A stretch of 64,000 bases of DNA, from assembly GCA_948567375.1 (NCBI GenBank), contig OX419757.1:24236732-24300731 (forward strand). The letters run 5' to 3'. The stretch's first letter is position 1. Every line of letters starts with the position of its first letter. Positions 54,240 to 64,000 of this stretch are shown here, piece after piece. The stretch comes from Lunularia cruciata (lineage: Eukaryota > Streptophyta > Marchantiopsida > Lunulariales > Lunulariaceae). A program made the position numbers and the translations under genes. The notes under the pieces were generated by a model, which saw only the letters and a list, made by a program, of their open reading frames with translations, searched no databases and had not been told where the DNA came from.

Positions 54240-55068
54240 CAGGGAATACATGCAATAGCCTCCACCTTGGTCTGCTGAACACCAAGTCCACCAGGGTAGA
54301 TAGTCTGATGCAAATACTTAGCCTGCTAATGGAAGAACCTACACTTCCCAAGATGTAATTTGAGTCCATGAGATCTCAACCTCTCAAACACCTCCAAAAA
54401 CTATCACTCATGCTCCTCCACAGTAGTGCTATAAACCAAAATGTCATCAATATAGCACCGAGCAAAATCTAGGATCCATGATCCTCTAGAACTCGGGAGG
54501 GGCATTCTTTAAATGGTAAGAAATTCTATTGATATAACACATCCTTACCGTGAGGATCAATAGCCCAAAATTTTATCTTGGACTTATCTTGCTCCTTGAT
54601 TGGCAATTGATGATATCTTGCTTGAAGATCCAAAGTACTAAAGACCTTTGCATGCCCAGCTGCATCAAAGATCTATTTTGGTATAGGCATGGCATACCAA
54701 TCAGCCCTAGTCTATCAATTGATAATATGGTAATCTCCACACATCTGCCTATTTGTGTAGTTGCCATGCATATCCTTTGTGGCTAGCATCACTATAGCTG
54801 ATGCATACTCTCTATGTGAAATCTCTACCAAACTAGCCTCAAAAAGGTCTCTAATCCAACTCTGAATCAATGTCCTTTCCATATCATTATATAGATAAGG
54901 ATGTTGGAACACTAGTGTATTGCTAGTCAACTCAATCCAAGTACCATGTCCTTTTAGAGCACCTAAATCCTTCATACTGAAGGCAAATAACTCGTGTAGC
55001 TCGTCAAGAACCTTCAAACTCTCCGTCTTTCTTCTCCTATAAGCTTGGGTCCAAGATTTGGCTCCCAA
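54240..55068 (-). pseudogene. G3 reverse transcriptase
   Basis: Frame 55068-54715 has ELTSNTLVFQHPYLYNDMER, LIQSWIRDLFEASLVEISHR and SAIVMLATKDMHGNYTNRQM with CGDYHIIN. This is the RT start (primer-grip side and the VxKKDG-type motif). The rest, including the active site, is spread over broken frames down to 54240, with the active-site region near 54450. Confidence 0.75.
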
Positions 55069-57935
55069 GTATACTTTGTAACTATTGTAGGAGTAGAAGA
55101 CATACTAATTGGCTGCTACATTGGGCCCATGGGAGCAGTAGTGTCATGCTCCCAACCACTAGAGGTCCCAACCTCAGTGTGAAAAATTCCTTCCACTTTG
55201 GTTGCAAGCTCCACACGTCCTCTAGCAGCATCCCAAGTAGACCAAGGGTGTAATCCAAGTAGCTCACGCTCACCTAGATGGACTCCAAGTAGACCACACT
55301 CCCTAGTAGCTACTGGTTGTGTCCCAAGAATACCATGTCCACTCGGTCCATCGGCCCCAACATGTGCTTGAATAGTCTTGATAGGCACATGGCTCACAAG
55401 TGTCCAAGTGGTGATGCCTATCAAGCGCATCCTACACTGCTCTACAAAGCCAAGGCTCACAATCTAGGTCAAATAATTTGAGTCCATAGGCTGATCTAAC
55501 ACCTAATGCCTGGATGTCTCTAACAATGCTAGAATAACAAGAAGACCAATGAAAAAACCCATCATCCACTCTCTTTCTCATCAGTGTTAGGCTCCACCAA
55601 TTGCTATAACTATGAGTCCCAAACCAGTCCAAGACCTCCCTCTCAAAACGCATGATAGCTTGGGAAACTCATAAGTGTGAGAAAAGCAGCTCTAGGCTGT
55701 CCAACTAGGTTCACCACTACCATAGGTGACCTATCAGCCACTATCACTATCTAAGACTGACGCCCAACATCCAAGATGTCATCAATAATGATATGGTCTA
55801 GTCTTTGAATCCCATCATAAGCACGTTGTAGAACCTCTCTAGGTAAGAGGTTTATCCACCAAAGACAAAGATGATGAGCCCATGATCCCACTCTGGTTGT
55901 ATCTAACAAAATAGCATATCCTATCTAAGAATCAACTTGATGTGTACTTGCCACCACCCGGGTGTGAGAATCACCCATCAAAGGGACATTCTCCAAAATG
56001 CAAGCTAAAGAAACGGATTGATGAACCTAAAGATGTCAAATTATGTGTAATATCTCCCAAAACACACCAGAATGGGGATCCTGAAGACCCAAATCTTAGC
56101 CAGCATGTGTATGTCCCCAACATGGCCATCCATCCAATCACCAAGTGAATAGGACCATGTCTCTCCAAGTCCTGGCGCCCCCAGCAAGGAAATGTCTATT
56201 GGTAGGGTCCTTTTGGTAACCTTTGACTACTAACATTGGTAATAACTCAAGATACCAATAAGCCAAGTGTGCCACATGATATGGAGAGACTCGCCTAGCA
56301 TTTTCATCTCTCTCCACATACAAGTACCTTTGTACTCATATACCCGCCTATAGGACCGTAGTTAGTCTAGTGCTAGTCCCACCAAAAAACTCCAATAGAC
56401 ATACTCTCTCTATTGGATATTGCCAAGCAATGAGTGTAGTATCCAGAGGTGTCAAGGTAATTGACTCTGGAGTCTCATCCTCACACTCATCTCCTAGTGG
56501 TACAAAGGCTCCACTCCAAGCCTACTACACTAACCGATCTACATGTTGCTGCAATGCCTCCTCTGAAATTCCACAATGGAACATCCAAGATGGATGGAAC
56601 AATCCCACTCGTACTCTAAATCCGAGTGATCTCCTTTGGTATTGGAGTATCCTCTGCATGGCCGTTCCCCTCCAATAAGTCACCAGGCCAAGTAACAGCA
56701 CCACTAAAAGCTGAAACTAATGTTGCCATGGTCTCAGACTGTAGTGAGCCAAGACTACCACTATTGAAGGATATTGGTAGGCAACATACTCATTACTCAT
56801 CTGACTGCCAACCTGGTCTATAGGAGGTTGTCTTCTCCCAATAGTCAATATTGAAACCTATGGGGTATAACACTGCTCCTCCAACTAGCACATCATATGC
56901 CTCAGCTATAGTTGCAATGGCCTAAGCTCTCATCACAGAGCTATCAATCGGATGATTGGGCTGAATCTGAACAACAAGCTCCCCACGTATGATATATTGT
57001 GTCAAACCACCACCTAGAGATGTTTGGATCTGAAATAGACACCTCTCCACATTGGTCTTCTGTAACTCCAGACTGACAATTGTAGCCTTCTCCAACATGA
57101 AGGGCTACGCACCTTCTATGGTGTATAAACCTTCCTTGAGGGTCCCACCAAATGAAAAATCCCATTTTGGTTATCCAACAAGACAACACCAAGTGTAAAT
57201 CATACCCGCTCAAAGGCTAGTCTAGCTAGTAACTCCTCCAATCTAGCCGTTGTTGCATGCCACAAACCATTGGTCACTAAGCAAATCCATGCTCCTCAAC
57301 CAAGTCAACTCCACTATAAACCACCTTTCTTTATTAGTAGGAACTACATCATCCCTACCCTCACAAAGCATGGAAGCCAACCGGAACACTAAGGCTAGAT
57401 CAACTCCCAATGTAAGCATGTCATTGGCTAAAAATAAAGGAGAGCGCATAATCAGTTGAGCTGCTCCCAACATTGTGCTAGACTCAATCTATGAAGTAGC
57501 AAGTGACTAACTAGTAGGTAGTCCATCATGCATCCCATCACCACCTACCACACCTACACTAGGATGTCTAGGAGCCATGGATGACATCTGTAGGGCCTTA
57601 GAGAGCATGAAAGACTAAAAAAGTCCAACTTGTCTCCCAACCTCTCCTCTCTGTAGGTCCAACTCCCTTGATGCCCCTCTAGGCTTTGGAGCATGTATTG
57701 CACTCCTAATCATTGCGGTGGAGGCATCTACCTATGCTGCTCTGCACATGAAATCCAAGGCATCTCTATCACCGGCATATGAGGTGGAAGCCTCAACACC
57801 CGAATCTAAGCTCCTCTCAACTATGGTTGTTCTAGCCAATCTCTACTCCAACTACTCAATGCAAGTAGTCATGGGTGTATGAGAAGTAAGTGCAAGTATT
57901 GCACCTCTATTAGGTGTGGATCCTCTACCACCACC
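55069..57935 (-). pseudogene. G3 segment between gag and RT, mostly unassigned
   Basis: About 2.8 kb where only a protease (about 0.4 kb) is expected. Minus-strand frames include CRMRLIGITTWTLVSHVPIK (55460-55116), REVLDWFGTHSYSNWWSLTL (55653-55432) and a 61-aa frame with PYHVAHLAYWYLELLPMLVV (56323-56138). A protease active site was not found with confidence. It may hold protease plus an additional domain or captured sequence. Confidence 0.4.
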
Positions 57936-58172
57936 TCAAGCACCTCGTCTTCCATGACTTGATGCTCCTCTACCACCTACCATAGCACCCCTACCACTCC
58001 GTAACTTTGGGTGTAGGTCAAAGCACCAATCACTAGTATGACCAAATCTATGGTAATGCTCACACTGCCTCTGTGCTTGTTGTGATTCACCAGAGGTATC
58101 AAGTCCATTGCCTTGAGGGCACTCTCTCCTATGGTGAGGTCCACCATAATTCCAACAAGCAACACTGCTCAC
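57936..58172 (-). pseudogene. G3 gag: double zinc knuckle
   Basis: Reads CWNYGGPHHRREC then CEHYHRFGHTSDWC, two nucleocapsid knuckles in tandem. In each the second Cys of C-x2-C-x4-H-x4-C has become Tyr, probably by G-to-A change in the coding strand. Followed by a Gly/Arg-rich tail. Confidence 0.75.
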
Positions 58173-58499
58173 TAGTTGCTATTGACCCAAAAATGAAGGT
58201 AGCTAGTAAGCCCTCCACTTGCTTTATAGGACCTAAGTTGTCCACCCTATCCTCAAAAACCAACTAGGCAAAGTGCACTCTACTGCACTCTAGAAGAAGT
58301 CACAACTATGGATGAGGTCTTGCTACCAAATCTAGATGTCAACACTCTCTCCTCCACCATGTTGAGCTCAATACGCTCAGCCAAATCAAAGACCATTGCC
58401 AAAGTGGGCAAAGTAGCCTGTAACAATGTAGCATCATGAACTCTATGTTTGCAACTCCCTGTCTAGTATCCCATAACCAAATTGGACTACTTGGGCCTA

Positions 58500-58979
58500 A
58501 GTAACTCCCTAAGTGAAACTAATCAGCCATCTCATACAAGTGTATGCCTCATGTAGGCTCTCTCCATCCTTCTGTTGGAACTCTTGCAAGCTCCTAAACT
58601 TATCAATCTGCACTCCTTGGTAATTTTCCCACAAACACTGGAAGAACTCCAGCATGGGGTTAAACCCCAATACTACACCACCTCCCGTAGTGGTACCCCC
58701 ACTCATAGTAATACTATCTCTAGCTAGTGCACCTCCACTAGCGCCACCAATGCTACTTGAGCTAGAACTCATGGGTGAATCCCTTCCATGATATGAAAGG
58801 TGTGAACAAAGTTGGGTTCCGCATCTATTGCAGATCACACCAACTATCAAACTCCTAGATGAAGTCATCCAACTCAATGGTACCCATTGTACCAAAGTAA
58901 CACTTGGAGCCCTTAGAGACCCCATAAATTTTTTCCATGTTCCACACCAATGATATGGACACACCAAGTGCACTCTCAA
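58500..58979 (-). pseudogene. G3 gag capsid region
   Basis: The 156-aa frame contains FNPMLEFFQCLWENYQG and FRSLQEFQQKDGESLHEAYT then CMRWLISF, the gag signature F-x-QKxGES-x-EA. A Ser/Gly-rich low-complexity stretch (SPMSSSSSSIGGASGG) precedes it. Confidence 0.7.
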
Positions 58980-59039
58980 CTAAATCAACTCCTATGTCAA
59001 ACTCCAACTCAGAGTCAATATCCTCACTCATTGGGACTT

Positions 59040-59060
59040 GAGATACATTTTGATACCAAG
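59040..59060 (-). other. PBS-like site of G3
   Basis: TGGTATCAAAATGT on the minus strand, preceded by AGTGGCACT. It resembles an initiator-Met primer site, but no LTR is recognised next to it. Confidence 0.4.
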
Positions 59061-59066
59061 TGCCAC

Positions 59067-60402
59067 TATAAGTAAACCAACTATGTCTATAGGGCTATCT
59101 CCTCTAGAATCCGTAAAGAACTCCTTTGTGACAAAATAACCATAAATCACAAATTGCAAACCACAACTTCAAGTACCCCACCAAGTGCCAACACCACCAA
59201 ATACCAACACCAACCAAGCACCACCCACTACTATAGCCTTAACTATGACAACTATACCAAGGGAAAGAGCAACATGTAACATGCCATCATAACACGCACT
59301 CTCACAGTCTAAAGGTCATCACTTCCTACCTCATTGGAGAGAAACAAAGGTAGTCTAATTGGTCTTCACTCCAACCTCACTACCAGAGCACACCATAGCA
59401 CCAAAGGTCAAATTCAAGGCACCTCACACAAACATGGTGCACAAATAGGAACCAAAGAATGGAGGGGGTCCACTCACAAGAAATCTAAACAAAGATACTC
59501 CATTTCATAAAACAACATTGGACTGACTTTGCCACAATTTGGCATTTGATATAATAAGAGTTCCTATTTATGTCTTAAGCTACTTGGATCACCAAGAATA
59601 GGATCAAACTGTCTTTGTTAGCCAAAGCTGCATGTGTATAAATAACAATGGAACAATCACTAGGACAACAAGTGAGGGTAGACCAGTTGGCTAGGGCACC
59701 ATTCTAAGAACCAAAGATCTAGGAGTCAAACCCCATTGTGCACAATCTAGCAAGATGGGCAGATTTTGCCAAACAATGACCAACATCTACTCTAAACTAG
59801 CTAGCCTCACGCCAACAAGCTATCTTGTTGGCCCTTCTAGGCCTTTGTAGCCTCTTATAGCCCACAACTCTATGCCTTGAAGCCTCTAAACGCCCAAATG
59901 AGGCCTTTCTTCTTGCCACTTTGAACCCTCTCCAAATCTGGCAAAACTCCTCTAAGTCTGGCCAAAATTTGACGTAAACTCTAGCAAAAATTTGATGTGA
60001 ATCTCTAAAGTTGGCCGACCACCAAATCATCCGCTAACTCTTCACTCAAGCCAAATTGAAAAAATAGGTTTCTCCAAATTCCAAATTCATAGGGGTTGGT
60101 TCTCAACTCCATCTTCAATTTCACTTTCTAAGCCCAACTCGCAACAAATTGGTCCTACTTTCACCTCTTGAGCTCAAAACCACAACTACTACTTGAAAAT
60201 TGCTTCTCTTTGCTTGAAATTTGGCCAGCACTTCCACACACCGTCTGCCTCACTACTAAATTTGCATCAAACAAATGAGCTTTTTCACACTAGGGGAAAA
60301 ATTGAACTCCAATCTAGCTACTAATGATCAACAAATCTTGGAGATACCACCAACACTCTTAATTCTTGCACCCAATTTCCCCCGAACCTCACTTCTCTAA
60401 TG
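59067..60402. other. G3 leader or lost LTR, unassigned
   Basis: About 1.3 kb without domain homology. A short minus-strand frame (60030-59797) has WPDLEEFCQIWRGF, a repeated-looking motif of unknown meaning. It could be the 5' LTR of G3, but no matching partner was found at 51892-52860. Confidence 0.4.
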
Positions 60403-60854
60403 TAATCAGTTTGTTTACAAAACTCTACTCACACTCAATCAGATCAATACTTGATTTGTCACTCCATAATTTGCCAAAAATTGGCATTGATCACAGTCAA
60501 GCCACACCCACTCTAACTAAGAGAATCCAGGTGATGCTCACCGGCCTCTGTCCACCATAGCCAAGAACTCAAAGGCTCAACATCAAAGAAGTGGGCTTTT
60601 TGGAGCTGCAATTCAAAACTGGATCCCCTAGACTCGAGCTAGGTCTCAAACCCTAATAGTTCCGTTGACGGCACATCCAACGGTGTGAATGGTGCAAAGT
60701 GATGGTGGAACCCACCACAAAGTTAATACTCCAAACAAAAAATCTGACCATTGGAAAGTATTCTACGAGTAACTGCTAAAATACCTCTAACCACTTTATC
60801 ATTGCAACTCTAGTGTCTAAGCAATCTAGATGCAATACTACAATTGGGGTGACA
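60403..60854 (-). mobile_element. T3x, right piece
   Basis: The remaining 452 bp of the T3 unit begun at 51785, ending GGGGTGACA. The Copia RNase H resumes directly after it; AAGA stands before T3a (51220-51223) and after T3x (60855-60858) as a short duplication. Confidence 0.75.
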
Positions 60855-61128
60855 AAGAAGATCTATAAGAGGATACTACATTATCTTTTATAATGCAATT
60901 GTCTATTGGTCAAGCAAAAGGCAAGCTTTTGTTTCTTTATCCAACACTAAAGCTGAATACATGGCCTTGTCAAAGGCAATGACTGAAGCACTATGGCTTA
61001 AGCGCTTGTTAAGTGACATGGCTTTTCCTGGAGAAATAGTGAAGTTGTACTATGATAGCAACAGCGGAATTGATCTTGTTACTCCAACAAAGTAGCATGA
61101 GAGAACAAAGCACATAGATATCAGATTT
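60855..61128 (+). pseudogene. Copia RNase H, first part
   Basis: Continues DTR-RSI from 51223, then KAEYMALSKAMTEALWLKRL, GEIVKLYYDSNSGIDLV and HERTKHIDIRF, the Copia RNase H core with the KAEYMAL motif and catalytic Asp region. Cut by T3c. Confidence 0.8.
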
Positions 61129-61609
61129 ATTGTGTGTATATACATTGCTACACAACTCAAACATATGTCATACATGAACTCTAAAGTGCCGCAATAATCA
61201 GATCAGTACTTGATCTGATCCTAAACAACTTACCAACAATAGGGCATTGATTACAATCAAGCCACACCCACCCTAGCTAAGAGACTCCAGGTGATGCTTG
61301 CTGGCTTTTTCTCCACTCTAGTCAGGAACTCGAAGGCTCAACATCAGAGAAGTGAGCTCTCTAGAGCTACACTTCTTGGGTATACTCTTGATTTTGACCT
61401 AGGTCTCATCCCAATGGTCTAGTTGATGGCACACCCAATGGTGCGGATGATGCAAGTGATGGTAGGCCCTACCATGAAGTCAGTACCTCGAACACAAAAT
61501 CTAACCATCGGAAAGTAGTCTATGAGCAACTGCAAAAATACCTCTAACTACTATCATTGGAACTCTAGTGTCCAAGCAATCTAGATGTGACACTACAAAT
61601 GGCATGACA
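61129..61609 (-). mobile_element. T3c: solo LTR-like unit in Copia RNase H (481 bp)
   Basis: A T3 member flanked by GATTT (61124-61128) and GATTC (61610-61614). Removing it rejoins HIDIRF-YFLREK in frame. Its first bases have drifted from TGTCATG. Confidence 0.75.
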
Positions 61610-61742
61610 GATTCTACTTTCTCAGAGAAAAGGTGGAAGACAAAGATATCTATGTTTTACGAGTGTACACCAGAGATAATACTAAAGACATTTTTTCTAA
61701 AGGATTGACTAAAGAACTGCATACAAAATTTTTCATGCACTA
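61610..61742 (+). pseudogene. Copia RNase H, C-terminal part
   Basis: YFLREKVEDKDIYVLRVYTR then DIFSKGLTKELHTKFFMH, the standard end of a Copia polyprotein; a TAG follows at 61741. Confidence 0.8.
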
Positions 61743-61776
61743 GGAGTTGTAGATAATAGACAATTACAATATGTCC

Positions 61777-61788
61777 ATTAAGAGGGAG
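61777..61788 (+). other. Copia polypurine tract
   Basis: A purine-rich TTAAGAGGGAG run directly before the 3' LTR. Confidence 0.65.
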
Positions 61789-62040
61789 TGTTGGATATGA
61801 TGAAGAGTTTAGTGCTTTATGTTAAATTATTGTTAGATTACTATTAGATTACTGTTTATTATTATTGTTCAGACGGTAAAATACTATAGGTAGCTAACAT
61901 GCATAAGTTACTTCAAGTTAGTTACCTTGGCACAACTCTTGTTCCTCTTGAGCTTGCCAATGTACCTAACTATATAATCCTAATTTCTAGGATTATCTAT
62001 TGTTCTATCGATCTCCTATTTACATCACATTTTTCTCACA
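61789..62040 (+). repeat. Copia 3' LTR (252 bp)
   Basis: TGTTGGATATGATGAAG... to ...TTTTTCTCACA. A TATATAAT box lies at 61971-61978; the 5' LTR has TCTACAAT there. Confidence 0.85.
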
Positions 62041-62165
62041 TACCCCTTGGCATCTAATATGATAAGCTCTTGTGCACTCCTTGAAAAATGTGCACACACT
62101 ACTTGAACGTTATGTCCATAGCTCCATATAACTGCAAGGCTAGAGGAACAAAGAGGTGACCTTGC

Positions 62166-62200
62166 TACATACCCCTATACTTGGAGTATAGGGGTATGTA
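62166..62200. repeat. Perfect inverted repeat, 16-bp arms, 3-nt loop
   Basis: TACATACCCCTATACT, loop TGG, then the exact complement. Confidence 0.9.
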
Positions 62201-62604
62201 CACGTGTTGTTGCTCCGCTTGCTGCCTATCCAGGAGGATGAGTAATCACTCCCTCCAAAACTGCATCATGCGTAGTATCTGTAATAACAACATACACCAC
62301 TGTCATCTGATCATCTAGGACCAAGTATAAATCTTCTCTAACGCATGTCATATGCAAAGAATATGAACACTCCCTCCAAGCAAGGTATCCACTCTCTCAT
62401 GCCATAACAAACACTATATCCTTGATGGCATCATGGATAGCTATCCTCTATCCTCTATAAGTACATAGTGTCATATGGACCATTGTTGTATCTAGTGTAG
62501 AATCACACTCATAAGTGAGTAACAAAGACACAGACGGGTGGACCAAACCTAAGCGGAACATCATCGCTGTAGAGAGTGCCTGGAGTGATGAGATAAAAGA
62601 TGAA

Positions 62605-62820
62605 GATACCATACAAGGATGAAATAAAAGAAGTAAAATGGGAGCTAAAACACTAAGGAGAAGAAAACCCCATCAAACCGAACAAGGATGAAACAAGAGA
62701 GGTAAAATGAGGGGCCAAAACACAAGGGACACAAAGACCATCAAACCAAACAAGGATGAGACAAGAGGGGTGAATGGATACAAAAATACGAAGGGATGGA
62801 AGACCCCATACAAGAATGAC
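62605..62820 (+). repeat. Tandem repeat, ~67-70-bp units
   Basis: ACAAGGATGAAATAAAAGA (62612), ACAAGGATGAAACAAGAG (about 62685) and ACAAGGATGAGACAAGAG (about 62750) mark successive units; a shorter fourth starts near 62810. Confidence 0.7.
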
Positions 62821-62880
62821 ACATAGTTTCAACTGCAACACATAAATGGAAGGAGCCAAAAACTACTGTATTTTGGTCCT

Positions 62881-64000
62881 ACTTCTCGGACATTGACCAT
62901 TTTATTTATTATCCAGTGGTACAAAAAGCAAAGCTGTGAAGGACGAAATCCACATTTTGACCCAATCATCAGAGAAAAGCAAAAGTGAGCAATCGATGGG
63001 TAGAAACTAGAGAGGTGAAAATAGCGCCAGCGAGCAGTTCCATGAATGTCCGCCTTTGGACGAGAACCGAGGCAAGGCGCGTGAATGGCAAGCCTGAGAC
63101 GGACCAATCAGCATAGCCTCATACTACTTGGGGTTAGATCTACATGCGAGGCGTAAGTAAGATAATGATCGACGATCCATATGCTACATTTGTGAGACTT
63201 TCACTTATTGTCTCGAGTTAAATCAGCGTGCCTTGCGTTGAAATGCGGAGACGTCTATGACTATCTAATATTTTGTCAGGGAACTAGTTGATAGCATTTC
63301 ATTCTGGACAATAGTAGTGAAAAGAAAAGCATGGCAAAAGTAAGAAACAAGTACAAAAATATATACCACGAAGTAAAATGGAAAAAAACTACAAAGTACT
63401 AAAGAAAAGCTGAGCACGGTGCCCAATGAAACACATACAAAAATTTTGAAAAAAGTGAATGAAAAAAAAGAACTACAAGATACCGAAAAATGCGTGGAAA
63501 ACCTGAGAGCACAGTTCACAATGAAACCCCAATGTCATACATCGAAACAAAACCTAGACCCCCCAACCCAACCCAACGGACAAAAAACAGACCTACGGCA
63601 TCTAGCGCAAACTTTAGCCTTAACCATAGACAGGTCGACTCAACAGGTTGAGTGTCCAAGTTTGCCAAAACGTCGAGAGGTCAGTCGTTCGTCGCATCAT
63701 GTTTCTTGCCATGTGATGATGGCTCTAGGATGATTTCTCCAGTACTTTGATCAGCATCGCTACATCCACTTCACAAAATATAGGATAGATTTGTCAATGC
63801 GATACTTATAGGTTTAACTCCCATGTATGCATATCTCTGGTGTTTTAGTGCTGTGTGGTTTTGAGGGCGTCTTGTTTATCTAGTGCGTCGTCTCGGCGTC
63901 GATTTTCTATTTAAAAACCAAAAAAGAAGATGCAGAAAGTAAAAATCTGGTCATTTCTACTAGAGAGTGGTGATTTTGTTGTTCAGTGCAAAATGATGCC
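62881..64000. other. CpG-richer, low-copy-looking DNA
   Basis: No transposon domain, and several CpG-rich patches (about 63025-63180, 63620-63700, 63860-63905). Small frames (63419-63733 plus, 63519-63265 minus) show no family features. The right end holds GCGTCGTCTCGGCGTCG and TATTTAAAA nearby, but a promoter cannot be claimed. Confidence 0.4.

Larger units (their letters stand above)
51892..60402 (-). mobile_element. G3: decayed Ty3/Gypsy element inserted in T3x
   Basis: Minus-strand order from right to left: leader with a PBS-like site (about 59050), gag (58979-58500), two zinc knuckles (58170-58030), a long unassigned coding stretch (57900-55100), RT (55068-54240), RNase H (53981-53730), integrase (53158-52865). 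The edges CAATC/TAATC suggest an insertion, but no LTR pair is recognised and the ends are not TG...CA, so the LTRs may have been lost. No chromodomain seen. Different from G1 and G2. Confidence 0.65.
45936..62040 (+). mobile_element. Ty1/Copia retrotransposon, split by three insertions
   Basis: 5' LTR (about 45936-46184), primer site, gag, protease, integrase, RT, RNase H, polypurine tract and 3' LTR (61789-62040) are all present in the Copia order, integrase before RT. Insertions are R2 (49230-49970), the T3 tandem with G3 (51224-60854) and T3c (61129-61609). Without them the element is about 5.2 kb, normal for Copia. Many stops. The flanks (GAGAG/TACCC) do not form a clear duplication. Confidence 0.85.
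62041..62880. other. DNA right of the Copia element, with tandem units
   Basis: No gene recognised. Holds a perfect hairpin (62166-62200) and, at about 62605-62820, three or four copies of a ~67-70-bp unit built on ACAAGGATGA.ACAAGAG and ACCCCATCAAACC. Confidence 0.5.

Noticed and set aside
63419-63733. 104-codon plus-strand frame at the right end
   Set aside because: Lys/Gln-rich start and no family features; not supported as a gene beyond being open.
1-64000. CRISPR arrays, rRNA, tRNA genes
   Set aside because: No regularly spaced identical repeats and no tRNA or rRNA cores seen; the only tRNA-related words are primer-binding sites next to LTRs.

Overview
The window looks like intergenic DNA of a large, repeat-rich seed-plant nuclear genome; a gymnosperm or a large-genome angiosperm would fit, but no species can be named. 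Almost everything is transposable-element sequence: Ty3/Gypsy chromoviruses, a second and third Gypsy type, a Ty1/Copia element, a LINE and several LTR-like solo units. All coding regions are broken by stops and frameshifts, so they are annotated as decayed copies. No tRNA, rRNA, CRISPR array or intact host gene was found. Most of the window is poor in CpG, as expected for old methylated repeats; the exceptions are about 44.1-44.9 kb and 62.9-64.0 kb.

Layout, left to right. 1-785: right end of an element of 'family Z'. 786-3841: minus-strand Gypsy remnant G1. 4081-5349: a gag fragment and unassigned DNA, then the R2' repeat. 5350-11755: family Z copy A, with copy B (6670-9274) nested inside it. 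12065-17341: minus-strand chromovirus G2-1. 18425-43050: one deep nest. Its outer chromovirus G2-2 (minus) contains solo LTR T3d, which contains chromovirus G2-H (plus, 19453-38161). The 5' LTR of G2-H holds chromovirus G2-3 (minus, 19823-29199), which holds a LINE (about 21955-27242). The gag of G2-H holds family Z copy D (29874-33606). 43051-45935: unassigned DNA with palindromes and a CpG-rich stretch. 45936-62040: a Copia element with intact-looking ends, split by the R2 unit (49230-49970), by a T3 LTR-LTR tandem that itself holds minus-strand Gypsy G3 (51892-60402), and by solo LTR T3c. 62041-64000: low-copy-looking DNA with a perfect hairpin.

The layers were separated by matching interrupted sequence on each side of each insertion and by short target-site duplications: CTTAG for A, AAGGT/AGGGT for B, GCAGA/GCATA for D, TTAAG for G2-H, GTGAG/GTTAG for G2-3, AAAAG/ACAAG for G2-2.

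The most unusual item is family Z. Three bounded copies (about 3.8, 2.6 and 3.7 kb) start TGTGG, end in CACA or a variant, and have 5-bp duplications, as LTRs do. Each carries a long decayed reading frame (conserved N-terminal blocks, acidic middle, long coiled coil) upstream of a conserved TATTTAAA-type box that lies about 665-680 bp before the 3' end. None has a repeated terminus, PBS or pol gene. The simplest reading is a set of solo LTRs of a retroelement with a very long LTR that has a protein gene in its U3 region.
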